From the NCBI RefSeq assembly GCF_014698065.1, contig NZ_JACJSI010000001.1:186001-250000 (forward strand): a stretch of 64,000 nucleotides of DNA, given 5' to 3'. The DNA comes from Nostoc flagelliforme FACHB-838 (GTDB taxonomy: Bacteria > Cyanobacteriota > Cyanobacteriia > Cyanobacteriales > Nostocaceae). Numbering within the stretch: position 1 is the stretch's first letter; each line of letters starts with the position of its first letter. This document shows, in pieces, positions 49,846 to 57,671 of the stretch. Made by a program: the position numbers and the translations under genes. Below the pieces are notes generated by a model. That model was not told where the DNA came from. It did not search any database and worked only from the letters and a program-made list of their open reading frames with translations.

Positions 49846-49921
49846 GCTAGCCACCGGAATATCGAAAAGTAAAACTATCAATACGCGAGGATGATGTGTC
49901 ACTTAGGTCAATACATTTGAA

Positions 49922-50053
49922 TCTTATAGTTCAATACGGTTCAGTTAAGCATTTTTTTCTTCTCTCTGTTCCCTCTGTGCCTCTGCGGTTCGTTAAAAAA
50001 TTTGACTTTGATAAAGAGTTTTAGCCTTAACTGAACCGTATTGTCTTATAGTT
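49922..50053. mobile_element. MITE with 18-bp perfect terminal repeats and 10-bp target duplication
   Basis: CAATACGGTTCAGTTAAG (49932-49949) and its exact reverse complement (50026-50043) bound a 112-bp element without coding capacity. The direct repeat TCTTATAGTT flanks it on both sides (49922-49931 and 50044-50053), a clean target-site duplication. The internal part has the CTCTGTGCCTCTGCGGTTCG block that is common in Nostoc intergenic DNA. The rest of 49846-50144 holds nothing else I recognise. Confidence 0.85.
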
Positions 50054-50144
50054 GAGCCAAAATTCAGACCAAAAAGTGCGATAGAACCCAAAAGTTTTGG
50101 TATATATAGCTTTAACGAAGAAAACACCGAAGTATAAATTATTG

Positions 50145-51011
50145 ATGAAAAACAATAATTCATCTGCGTTGGAGCCTACCAATAGAAGCTTACAAGTACG
50201 TCGTTTCAGATTATCCTTTCTCTACGCCGTGCCAATTGGGGTGTTAGGGGGATTGATTGGCTTAGGGGGTGCAGAGTTTCGACTGCCAGTCCTTGCTGGC
50301 ACATTGGGCTATTCAGTGCGACAGGCTGTACCTTTTAACCTGGGTGTCAGCTTGATTACGATTGCTGCTTCCTTGGTAATCCGGGGCAGTACACTTTCTT
50401 TAGCCCAAGTGATTCTATTACTTCCTGTGATCTTCTCGTTGATTGCTGGGGCAGTTATCACTGCTTTTTTCGGGGCGGCGATCGCAGGAAAGTTATCAAA
50501 CGAACAGCTTGAGCGAATCATCTTAGTCCTATTAGTAGTGATTGGCATTGCCCTAATAGTCGAGGGTTTTCTACCTCAACAAATACCAGCCCTTTTACCG
50601 CCTGCTTTAAGTTGGCGTATTCCAGCAGGTATTTTATTTGGTCTCGCTATTGGACTGGTAAGCAGTTTACTTGGGGTTGCAGGGGGTGAAGTGATCATCC
50701 CAACACTTGTTTTCGCTTTTGGTGCAGATATTAAAACAGCAGGTACAGCCAGTCTTCTAGTTAGCTTACCAACTGTACTAGTGGGAGTTATCAGATATGC
50801 TAGTCGAGGAGCATTTGCAGATCGTACAGCCTTGGGTAATACCATAGCGCCTATGGGAATTGGCTCGGTGATTGGAGCCATCATCGGAGGAATGCTTGTC
50901 GGTATTGTTCCAGCAGCGCTACTGAAAGTTACGCTAGGGGTAATCTTGAATATCTCCGCGTTTCGGGTTTTTCACAAAGTCAATTCCTCTAATAAAAAAA
51001 CTGAAAGCTAG
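50145..51011 (+). CDS. TauE/SafE-family (TSUP) membrane permease
   Basis: Seen, 288 aa from MKNNNSSALEPT: eight or so membrane segments in two similar halves, with the family motif GLIGLGGAEFRLPVL near 38 and its repeat SLLGVAGGEVIIPTLVF near 180, plus the KTAGTASLLVSLPTV segment. Known: TSUP transporters export or import sulfite, sulfonates and related organic anions; specificity is not readable here. A longer frame from a TTG 16 codons upstream is possible, but that region is next to the MITE and not conserved in type. Monocistronic; a bidirectional terminator follows. Confidence 0.85.
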   Translation: MKNNNSSALEPTNRSLQVRRFRLSFLYAVPIGVLGGLIGLGGAEFRLPVLAGTLGYSVRQAVPFNLGVSLITIAASLVIRGSTLSLAQVILLLPVIFSLIAGAVITAFFGAAIAGKLSNEQLERIILVLLVVIGIALIVEGFLPQQIPALLPPALSWRIPAGILFGLAIGLVSSLLGVAGGEVIIPTLVFAFGADIKTAGTASLLVSLPTVLVGVIRYASRGAFADRTALGNTIAPMGIGSVIGAIIGGMLVGIVPAALLKVTLGVILNISAFRVFHKVNSSNKKTES

Positions 51012-51082
51012 TTCGAGCAAAGCTTTTCAGACTATATTGTATTTTTTTAGGTGGATATCCGCTTAATCCAAAACCTTAATAA

Positions 51083-51135
51083 GAAACCCCCTCAGCCTTC
51101 ATCATAGTAATGTAATTACAAGGCAGAGGGGTTTC
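51083..51135. terminator. Bidirectional terminator between convergent genes
   Basis: GAAACCCCCTCAGCC ... GGCAGAGGGGTTTC with a loop of about 24 nt. It lies between the TSUP gene (+) and the pentapeptide gene (-). Confidence 0.55.
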
Positions 51136-51259
51136 ATTAATCTTAATATTTTTATAGAGGCAGATTTTGAGGATAATGCTGGCAAACAATCAGTTTTTTT
51201 GATTTAAAATCCACCAAAACCTATGTTGTGTTGATTTTAACCTGCCAACTTAGTTCAGC

Positions 51260-51715
51260 CTAGTCCCAATCGGGAATTTGCGCATCTTCTCCACCAATCC
51301 CGATTCCAGTGTTAAAGATTTCGGCATCAGTGAGATTCAGATCATTCATTGATGCTTTATACACATTAGAATCGTGAATTGTAGCGCGAGTAAAATTTAC
51401 CCCGTTGAGATTGGTTTGCTTCAAATTCACGTTGGTTACATAAGCTGATGTTAGATTAGCACCTGCCAAATTTGCACCAGTTAAGTCAGCACCTTCGAGG
51501 TTAGCACCGACAAGGTTGGCTCCTTGGAGCTTCGAGCCTCTCAAGTCAGCACCAATTAAATGAGCGCCACTGAGGTTAGCTCCCGATAGATTACAGTTAA
51601 CACATTCCCCAGTTGAAAGCAGCTTTTGTAAATCCTGCGAATTCTCGGCTCTAACCGAGTTCATCAAAAATAGGGGAGTTACTAAGGTTATAGCCGCTAA
51701 TAGCTGGAGTTTCAT
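51260..51715 (-). CDS. Secreted pentapeptide-repeat protein
   Basis: Seen, 151 aa from MKLQLLAAITLVTPLFL: a signal peptide with likely cleavage after VRA, a Cys pair (TGECVNCNLSGANL), then about 11-14 consecutive A(D/N)LxG-type pentapeptides (residues 42-120) and a tail with GIGIGGEDAQIPDWD. Known: pentapeptide repeats fold as a right-handed quadrilateral beta-helix; most cyanobacterial exported ones have no known function. The C-V-N-C just before the helix recurs in related proteins and may cap it. The ATG is preceded by GGGGG at 8 nt, and an upstream start is rejected because it would destroy the signal peptide. Confidence 0.82.
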   Translation of the reverse strand: MKLQLLAAITLVTPLFLMNSVRAENSQDLQKLLSTGECVNCNLSGANLSGAHLIGADLRGSKLQGANLVGANLEGADLTGANLAGANLTSAYVTNVNLKQTNLNGVNFTRATIHDSNVYKASMNDLNLTDAEIFNTGIGIGGEDAQIPDWD

Positions 51716-51989
51716 AATTTTCCCCCTTAAATAATCAAATTGCATCCGTTCTATCCCTCACAATTCTATTATCTCATTAAACTTCATAAGGTCAATCTAT
51801 CTCTTGACAAGTTAGTTGTGATATGGAACAAGGATAATGGTAATCTCACAAATGCCGTTAATTCTGATTTTTGGCGATTTTTACTTGACAATCCCTAAAA
51901 AACTGCCAATGTTAAATCACTGTTAAATCTTTTTAAAAGCTTGCACTACCCGCCATAATTTGGCTATTTTGATAAGTATTTATACTTCT

Positions 51990-52853
51990 CTAACTTTTCA
52001 AAAATTCTCGCATATACTGATTAACTAATTCAGGCTGTTCTTGCTGCACCCAATGACCACAATTAGGAATGTACTTGATTTGAAAGTCTCTGACGTATGC
52101 TGCGGTGTCGTAGGTTAGTTCCTTGCCGAGTGCAGTGTCATTTTCCCCCCAAATCATCAGTGTTGGCACTTCTAGAACGCCCCAATTTGGATTTAGCATT
52201 CTCTGCTGAAAAATATTGCGGTAATAGTTCAACATTGCTGTGAGGGCACCACGTTTTGCAGCCGCATTTTTATAAGCGTCAATATCCGCTTGGGTGAAAG
52301 CACTCTTGTTAACTGCTGTACCTTTAAAAGCTGTTTCAATTGCTTGGTAGTCTGAAGATTGTAAAAGTAATTCTGGTATCCACGGTAGTTGAAAAAGGAA
52401 TATATAGTTGCTACGTAGCAACTGTTGGGGAGTGCGTAACCCTTGGGCAAATTTGGCAGGATGAGGCAGGTTAAGAATAATTAATTGTTCTAACATTTCG
52501 GGGTGAGTGTATGCAAAATTCCAAGCGATCGCACCACCCCAATCATGTCCAACTAATACACATTTTTGGTATCCTAATCCCTTAATTACTCCCTCAACAT
52601 CTTTAATAAACTCATCCATTACATAAGCTGATTGCTCATTTGGTTTATCACTATCGTTGTAGCCACGCAAGTCAAGGGCGACAACTTTAAAATTTTGGGC
52701 AAATTCTGGTATTTGATGCCGCCAAGAGTACCAAAACTCAGGAAATCCGTGCAACATCAACATTAAAGGGCCTTCACCTTGGGTAACGTAGTGTAGTTTT
52801 ACCCCATTCGTAGTTATATATTCGTGTTTCCAAGAAGTTTCTATTAGAGACAT
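51990..52853 (-). CDS. Alpha/beta hydrolase, epoxide-hydrolase-like
   Basis: Seen, 287 aa from MSLIETSWKHEYITTNGVKL. The oxyanion motif is HGFPEFWYSW (about 36-45), the nucleophile elbow VGHDWGG (Asp near 103), and the late acid/His segment has WGENDTALG (about 228) and NCGHWVQQEQPE (His near 266). Known: HGFP plus GHDWG is the signature of soluble epoxide hydrolases and haloalkane dehalogenase relatives; the nucleophile is Asp, not Ser. Cap region 130-200 is present. Physiological substrate unknown. Isolated gene; no partner visible on the same strand. Confidence 0.87.
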   Translation of the reverse strand: MSLIETSWKHEYITTNGVKLHYVTQGEGPLMLMLHGFPEFWYSWRHQIPEFAQNFKVVALDLRGYNDSDKPNEQSAYVMDEFIKDVEGVIKGLGYQKCVLVGHDWGGAIAWNFAYTHPEMLEQLIILNLPHPAKFAQGLRTPQQLLRSNYIFLFQLPWIPELLLQSSDYQAIETAFKGTAVNKSAFTQADIDAYKNAAAKRGALTAMLNYYRNIFQQRMLNPNWGVLEVPTLMIWGENDTALGKELTYDTAAYVRDFQIKYIPNCGHWVQQEQPELVNQYMREFLKS

Positions 52854-53061
52854 AATTAATCTAAATTCATCATTAAAAAACACTAAATAGTAATACTCTA
52901 CTTAATCAGTGTAATATCATGTTGAGTAGCCTCACATCTATTAAAAGGCAGTATTACGATAGTGATTTTTTGCAAAAACATTAGACAATTTGCCTTGGGA
53001 TAGATGTGAATCGTGGGTAAATTTTGGTAAAAGGTAAATATAATAATTTTCCCCAACTACC

Positions 53062-53880
53062 ATGACACAACAGTTGACAAACCATGCTTCATTGTGGGTT
53101 GAGCGACTGGGACGATTTGGCTATGTTTCCAAGGGAGTAGTTTACGGTATAGTTGGGCTACTGGCAGCACAGGCGGCTTTTGGCAACGGTGGTAAAACAA
53201 CTGATACCCAAGGCGCTCTCCGAACAATCGTTAACCAGCCATTTGGTAAATTTTTGCTGTCTTTAGTTGCAATTGGCTTCATTGGATACGTAATCTGGCG
53301 TTTTGTACAAGCAATTAAAGACCCAGAAAATAAAGGTAATGATGCCAAAGGTTTGGCAATACGACTTGGTTACGCAGTTAATGGCTTGATTTATGCAAGT
53401 TTAGCCTTAAGTGCTGTGAAAATCGTGATGGGTACAGGCGGGGGTAAAAATAGTAGTGATTCTACTGAAGATTCGACAGCACGTTTGCTTTCTCAACCCT
53501 TTGGTCAATGGTTAGTTGGAACTGCGGGGGCATTTGTAATTGCTCTAGGTTTCTATCAGTTTTATCAAGCTTTTAGTGGAAAATTTCGTAAAGAACTCAA
53601 TTTAACTGAGTTAAGCAACAAAGAAGCCCAATGGGTAATGAGGATTGCCAGATTTGGTTTAGCGGCACGGGGTATAGTATTTTGTATTACCGGCTGGTTT
53701 TTAATCGAAGCTGCTAGGCAATCGAACGCCGCTACCGCAGTAGGTTTGGATGAAGTATTACAGACGCTAGCGCAACAGCCTTATGGAGCATGGCTTTTGG
53801 GTATTGTGGCGTTAGGTTTGGTTGCTTATGCCATCTACACAATAATACAGGCGCGGTATCGTCGGCTAGTCAATTTTTAG
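53062..53880 (+). CDS. DUF1206-family membrane protein
   Basis: Seen, 272 aa with six membrane segments arranged as three similar pairs, each starting with RxGRFGYxxKGVVYGIVG-like sequence: LGRFGYVSKGVVYGIVGLLA (16), IRLGYAVNGLIYASLALSA (99) and IARFGLAARGIVFCITGWFL (193), each followed by a QPFG(K/Q)(F/W)LL helix. Known: this triplication defines DUF1206; function unknown. It ends 32 bp before the next gene, so the two are probably transcribed together. Confidence 0.87.
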   Translation: MTQQLTNHASLWVERLGRFGYVSKGVVYGIVGLLAAQAAFGNGGKTTDTQGALRTIVNQPFGKFLLSLVAIGFIGYVIWRFVQAIKDPENKGNDAKGLAIRLGYAVNGLIYASLALSAVKIVMGTGGGKNSSDSTEDSTARLLSQPFGQWLVGTAGAFVIALGFYQFYQAFSGKFRKELNLTELSNKEAQWVMRIARFGLAARGIVFCITGWFLIEAARQSNAATAVGLDEVLQTLAQQPYGAWLLGIVALGLVAYAIYTIIQARYRRLVNF

Positions 53881-53912
53881 ATGGTGCGTGCCGAGAATTT
53901 CAATTTCTAGAA

Positions 53913-55058
53913 ATGGCAATAATAGAAACCCGTGGTATATGGCTGACGACTACTGATAGTAAAGTTCTCAGGTCAAAGCAACGCATTGCTGAGGCGATGG
54001 ATTTGCTTGCCGAAACGGGATTTAATGTGGTGTTTCCCGTTGTTTGGAACAAGGCAGTAACTTTATATCCCAGTCAAACTATGCAGCAGACATTTGGGGC
54101 CGAAATTGACCATCTGTCTGTAGGCCGTGATCCTTTAGAAGAGGTGGTAGTTGAGGCGCGGCGAGTTGGGTTGAAAGTCATTCCTTGGTTTGAATACGGT
54201 TTTGCCAGTTCCTACAATTTGAATGGTGGTGTACTTTTACAGAAAAAACCGGAATGGACTGCGCGTGATTGTAACGGCAATTTACTGAAGAAAAACGGCT
54301 TTGAGTGGTTGAATGCACTCGACTCACAGGTGCAGGAATTCTTCTTGAACTTGGTGCTGGAAGTTGTAAAGAATTATGATGTGGATGGGGTGCAAGGAGA
54401 CGATCGCTTCCCTGCGTTACCCTGTGAAGGTGGCTATGATGAGGTAACTGTCAGCCGCTATCGCCAGGAATTTGATCGCAATCCGCCACAGAACCCCAAG
54501 GATAGGCAATGGTTGCAGTGGCGTGCAGATATTCTCACTGACTTTTTGGCGCGTCTCTACCGGGAGGTAAAAGCGGTGAATCCTAATTTATTAGTAGCGA
54601 TCGCACCTAATATCCATGATTGGGCATTCCAGGAATATCTGCAAGACTCCCCTGCATGGCTAAAGCGGGGAATCGTTGATATGATTCAGCCGCAGATTTA
54701 TCGCCGTGACTTTAGGAGTTATTGTGCGATCGCTGATAAACTAGTAAATCAGCAGTTTACAGATGCAACGTTGCCGAAGTTAGCACCGGGAATACTGATG
54801 AAGCTTGGCAGTTATTGTATTAGTCCAGAATATTTGGTGCAGGCAATCGAATACAATCGTCAACTTGGCATTCAAGGAGAGGTATTCTTTTTTTACGAAG
54901 GTTTGCGCGAAAATAACAATACCCTAGCTAAAGTTTTGCGAAATGGCCCTTATGCTAAGTCTGCATCATTTCCTACTCTGTCAGATTTGAGTGCGGGTAG
55001 CGTGATTAACAAGAGGACATCTTCTATTTGGCAAAGGTTGTTAAAAAAGATTTTTTAA
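53913..55058 (+). CDS. Glycoside-hydrolase-like protein (GHL10/DUF187 family)
   Basis: Seen, 381 aa from MAIIETRGIWLTTTDSKVL. TIM-barrel motifs: FNVVFPVVWNKAVTLYPS, GLKVIPWFEYGFASSYN, WLNALDSQVQEFFLNLVLEV, YDVDGVQGDDRFPALP and QPQIYRRDFRSY. Known: members of this GHL10/YddW-type family are putative glycosidases; several bacterial relatives act on peptidoglycan glycans after removal of peptides. No signal peptide is seen, unlike many relatives, which argues for a cytoplasmic product unless the start is wrong. A longer upstream frame overlaps DUF1206 and is rejected. It lies 6 nt before the DUF2358 gene. Confidence 0.82.
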   Translation: MAIIETRGIWLTTTDSKVLRSKQRIAEAMDLLAETGFNVVFPVVWNKAVTLYPSQTMQQTFGAEIDHLSVGRDPLEEVVVEARRVGLKVIPWFEYGFASSYNLNGGVLLQKKPEWTARDCNGNLLKKNGFEWLNALDSQVQEFFLNLVLEVVKNYDVDGVQGDDRFPALPCEGGYDEVTVSRYRQEFDRNPPQNPKDRQWLQWRADILTDFLARLYREVKAVNPNLLVAIAPNIHDWAFQEYLQDSPAWLKRGIVDMIQPQIYRRDFRSYCAIADKLVNQQFTDATLPKLAPGILMKLGSYCISPEYLVQAIEYNRQLGIQGEVFFFYEGLRENNNTLAKVLRNGPYAKSASFPTLSDLSAGSVINKRTSSIWQRLLKKIF

Positions 55059-55064
55059 GGAAAA

Positions 55065-55502
55065 ATGCTCGTGGAATCTCAATTATCGGTGGAACGGGTA
55101 ATTAAAACTTTAAAAGAGGATTTACCAACACTTTTTGAAAAAGATATTTCATATCACATTTATACAGACGATATCTACTTTAAAGACCCAGTAAATACAT
55201 TCAAATACAAATTTAACTATCGGATTATATTTTGGACATTGCGATTTCACGCTCGGCTATTTTTTACCCAAATTTACTTTGATGTGCATGAGGTTTATCA
55301 CTCAGCCGAAGACACAATTTTAGCAAAGTGGACGGTGCGGGGAGTGTTGCGCGTTCCTTGGAAAGCAGGTTTGCTTTTTAATGGCTATTCAACGTATAAA
55401 CTCAACCAAAATAACTTGATATACGAACATATCGACACATGGGATCGTAAACCTGGGGAGATTTTACGGCAGTTTTGGCAAAAAGGAGGAGAGAGCACAT
55501 GA
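55065..55502 (+). CDS. DUF2358-family protein
   Basis: Seen, 145 aa: a compact NTF2-like alpha+beta protein with MLVESQLSVERVIKTLKEDL, LFEKDISYHIYTDDIYFKDP and ILAKWTVRGVLRVPWKAGLL. Known: DUF2358 (SnoaL-like) is conserved in cyanobacteria and plastids without a defined role. It follows the GHL10 gene after 6 nt, so a DUF1206-GHL10-DUF2358 transcript is likely. Its stop codon overlaps the first ATG of the IS982-type remnant (ATGA), so its last residues may have been affected by that insertion. Confidence 0.78.
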   Translation: MLVESQLSVERVIKTLKEDLPTLFEKDISYHIYTDDIYFKDPVNTFKYKFNYRIIFWTLRFHARLFFTQIYFDVHEVYHSAEDTILAKWTVRGVLRVPWKAGLLFNGYSTYKLNQNNLIYEHIDTWDRKPGEILRQFWQKGGEST

Positions 55503-55735
55503 AAGTCGTCAATGAACTTGGTCAACTCTTAAATGTAACTATTACTCTTGGTAACATTGATGACCGTGAACCAGTACCAAATTTACTGCGTGAGCTTTTT
55601 GGCAAAATATTTGGCGTTAGCGTTCGCGCAGCGTCTCGTAGAGAAGCTTACCGAAGACATCGTAGCTATGTTTCTGAAAAACTTGCTTCTGAGCTGTTGG
55701 AAGAGTTCGGAATTCAATTTTTTGCTAAACCCCGT
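55499..55735 (+). pseudogene. IS982-family transposase remnant, interrupted by transposon end
   Basis: Seen: MKVVNELGQLLNVTITLGNI, DDREPVPNLLRELFGKIFG, then about 16 foreign residues (VSVRAASRREAYRRH region), then SYVSEKLASELLEEFGIQFF and AKPR. Known: the outer parts match the middle of IS982-type transposases (NVDDRKPVPxLLxxLFGKxFxDKGYIS...GIQFFAKPR). The foreign block is a dispersed Nostoc repeat (TTAGCGTTCGCGCAGCGTCT) whose insertion kept the frame. The N-terminal part is missing, and the C-terminal part is cut exactly where TGTACA of the Tn7-like left end begins. Confidence 0.75.
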
Positions 55736-55970
55736 TGTACATTCACAAATTAGATGTCGGACTTTAACAAATTAATGTCGTTAATTTTATCCTGCAAAAA
55801 CCTTGTATAGCAAGGGTTTTATTAATTTATATGATTATTCAAAAGTGACTAGAGATTTTCAATTTTTTCACAAATTGAGGTCGCAAAACCAAAAGTTTCA
55901 CATTTTAATGGTCGTTTATTTTTTTCTCTGAAAAAGTCTGCTATCAAAGGACTTCACAAATTAGATGTCG
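55736..55970 (+). repeat. Transposon left end with about five TnsB-binding-type repeats
   Basis: Starts TGTACATT. Repeats of the form CACAAATTAGATGTCG occur at 55744-55759 and 55955-55970 (identical), with variants AACAAATTAATGTCG (55766-55780), CACAAATTGAGGTCG (55869-55883) and CACATTTTAATGGTCG (55899-55914), all in the same orientation. Known: type V-K ends begin TGTACA and carry several short directly repeated TnsB sites ending in TGTCG. Confidence 0.85.
55796..55820. terminator. Hairpin inside the transposon end
   Basis: AAAACCTTG-TATAG-CAAGGGTTTT, a short stem with an A run on one side and T run on the other. It could stop transcription in either direction, shielding the element from read-in from the host operon. 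Confidence 0.4.
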
Positions 55971-56127
55971 CATTCTTGATAGCGGCAATGTGTTTATTTA
56001 TGCAAGGGGTAAAACCTGAGTAATAGTGGTACAGACTGCATCAGTGTTAGAAAATTAACTGCGTCAGTCTATTTCAGTGTATAACTAAAAAAATTAGCTA
56101 TTAATCTTACATAATGAGGTTTTAGTT

Positions 56128-56508
56128 GTGACGTTTGAACCTGACGACATTCTGGAGGGTGGCCGTTCGATTCGTCCTTTTCTTCCAGAACTTTTAGGAA
56201 ATGATGCGGTTCAAGTAGACAAACAATTGGCTGAACTTTTAGCACAAGCTAAAGCTGGACAGGAAGTCGATAAGCAGATTTTAGAAATCTTGAAAAGTCA
56301 GCCAGACACTCGCAATTGGATAGCGGAGTTTCTTAGTGAGAAGCAGGTATCAAAGGGTTTTGAGCCACTTCCAGGTAAAGGTCAAGCAATATCTGCTCAA
56401 AAATATATATGTCCTCAAGGAGACTACGTTTGGTATCGCCGCATTGTCGGAGCGACAATACCAATCTGTCCTACTCATGGTGTCGTGCTAATACCTGCTG
56501 CTCAGTAA
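56128..56508 (+). CDS. Small protein with C-terminal zinc-ribbon-like motif, conflict-system type
   Basis: Seen, 126 aa from GTG (GAGG 8 nt upstream). An acidic, helical N-terminal part (FLPELLGNDAVQVDKQLAEL, IAEFLSEKQ) and a compact C-terminus YICPQGDYVWYRRIVGATIP-ICPTHGVVLIP with two Cys and one His that could bind one zinc. Known, from memory only: small proteins with a C-P-x-G-D-x-x-W-Y-R-R / C-P-x-H-G tail sit beside effector-associated, NTPase-based conflict systems in cyanobacteria and actinobacteria. I do not know a function. It lies directly after the transposon end and before a truncated likely partner. Confidence 0.5.
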   Translation: MTFEPDDILEGGRSIRPFLPELLGNDAVQVDKQLAELLAQAKAGQEVDKQILEILKSQPDTRNWIAEFLSEKQVSKGFEPLPGKGQAISAQKYICPQGDYVWYRRIVGATIPICPTHGVVLIPAAQ

Positions 56509-56515
56509 TAAATAT

Positions 56516-56638
56516 ATGCCAACCAAATTTTTAGAAAGTCTGGGTGGAAAACTTGCAGAAAACTGGGCTGCAAACATACTGACACCAGCTTTTGTCTTTT
56601 GGATGGGGGGACTTAATCTTTGTCTGTTTTTTGGCTGA
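56516..56638 (+). pseudogene. Truncated membrane-protein start (conflict-system partner)
   Basis: A 40-codon frame, MPTKFLESLGGKLAENWAAN then a hydrophobic stretch ILTPAFVFWMGGLNLCLFFG, ends at TGA. It looks like the start of a much longer protein of the kind often encoded next to the preceding gene, cut off after its first membrane helix; no continuation is seen in other frames nearby. Its start is 8 bp after the preceding stop. Confidence 0.45.
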
Positions 56639-56964
56639 CAGAAGCATCTGATAGCCATTTTCATTTGAATGAGGTACACGGGTAGGGGTACATATCTGTG
56701 CGCCCTTACTATGTTCATCTGTGGTTAATTATTTCTTTCTATACCTTGCCTATGCGGAAACCGCTATAAGTCAGTCTCGATAATTTAATTTACACACAAT
56801 AAGTTTTATTTTACACACTATATGTTAATTTAAAAATATTCGTGCAATGCAGTTAGTAATCAAACTTCACTCAATACCTCTGGCTACAATCTCCAATTTC
56901 AGATGGTAGTTAATACCTTGCTTAATTAAGCAAAACTTGGAAAATCAATTTTTAATAAAAAACT
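56639..56964. other. Spacer before the TnsB-like gene
   Basis: No gene. Contains a dispersed GGTAGGGGTACATATCTGTGC-type repeat fragment near 56685 and otherwise A/T-rich sequence, including two ACACA(A/C)TA blocks at about 56790-56825. I found no TnsB-site repeats here. Confidence 0.5.
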
Positions 56965-57636
56965 ATGGTTTCTCAACTTCATAAACAAAATGATTCTTCG
57001 TTTGCAGACTTTTATAGCAACTCTTGCTGGTTTGTTGACTTTGCTTTATTGGATATAAATATTGCTGATCTAACTGGTTCAGTTATTGGAAAACCCTATT
57101 TAACTACAGTTATAGATATTTATTCTCAATGCTATATGGGCTTTTGTTTGAGTTTCAAATCACCAAATAATAAGGTAGTAACTCAAGCCTTACGTCATGC
57201 AATTTTACCTAAACGTTACAATTCAGAATATAACTTAAGTCAAGAGTGGAGAACTTACGGCATTCCAGTAGGTTTATGTATCGATATTAGTAATTTTACA
57301 AATTCTTATTCTTTACAAGAAAAAATATCTCAGTTAGGGATTATGCTACATAGTCACCAAACTATATCCAGATTTAAATCTAATTCTTCTACTGAAAAGC
57401 TATGCCTTACTATAAATAAATACTTAAGTTCCAATTTGCAAGCAAGTGGAGGTCTTAGTGGCAAGGATAATTTTCTAACTTTAGAACTTATTGAAAAAAT
57501 ATTAGTACGTTACATTGTTGATAATTTTAATCAGCAACGTAGTATTTACTTATCAGTGGCAACGCGGCAACAGATGTGGGAAGCAGGCTTAATCTCCCCA
57601 CCTCAAATTATTCAAGAATATGAGCTAGATATCTAA
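56965..57636 (+). CDS. Stand-alone TnsB-like catalytic domain protein
   Basis: Seen, 223 aa, intact. It aligns by eye with the catalytic core of the tnsB product downstream: CWFVDFALLDI with VWQCDHTRLDV (Asp25/Asp205), KPYLTTVIDIYSQCYMGF, TQALRHAILPKRYNSEYNL, YGIPVGLCIDISN (Asp107/Asp286) and SSTEKLCLTIN (Glu144, where TnsB has IVERFFKTLN), then LVRYIVDNFNQQR and MWEAGLI. So D, D and E are kept, but the flanking YTDGG and GGIVER motifs are lost. N-terminal DNA-binding domains and the C-terminal TnsC-hook region are absent. The start lacks a clear ribosome site. It could be an inhibitor, regulator or relic. Identity is inferred from homology to its neighbour. Confidence 0.7.
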   Translation: MVSQLHKQNDSSFADFYSNSCWFVDFALLDINIADLTGSVIGKPYLTTVIDIYSQCYMGFCLSFKSPNNKVVTQALRHAILPKRYNSEYNLSQEWRTYGIPVGLCIDISNFTNSYSLQEKISQLGIMLHSHQTISRFKSNSSTEKLCLTINKYLSSNLQASGGLSGKDNFLTLELIEKILVRYIVDNFNQQRSIYLSVATRQQMWEAGLISPPQIIQEYELDI

Positions 57637-57671
57637 CTTAAATTTTTTATTCTTATATTGTTCAATTAAGA

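Noticed and set aside
53790-53912. Longer GHL10 protein overlapping DUF1206
   Set aside because: The added residues overlap the preceding gene and lack similarity to family N-termini; the family start matches the ATG at 53913.
55744-55970. Repeats ending in TGTCG as a degenerate CRISPR array
   Set aside because: The units are about 15 bp at irregular distance, begin at a TGTACA end and precede TnsB/TnsC/TniQ genes, so they fit TnsB sites.
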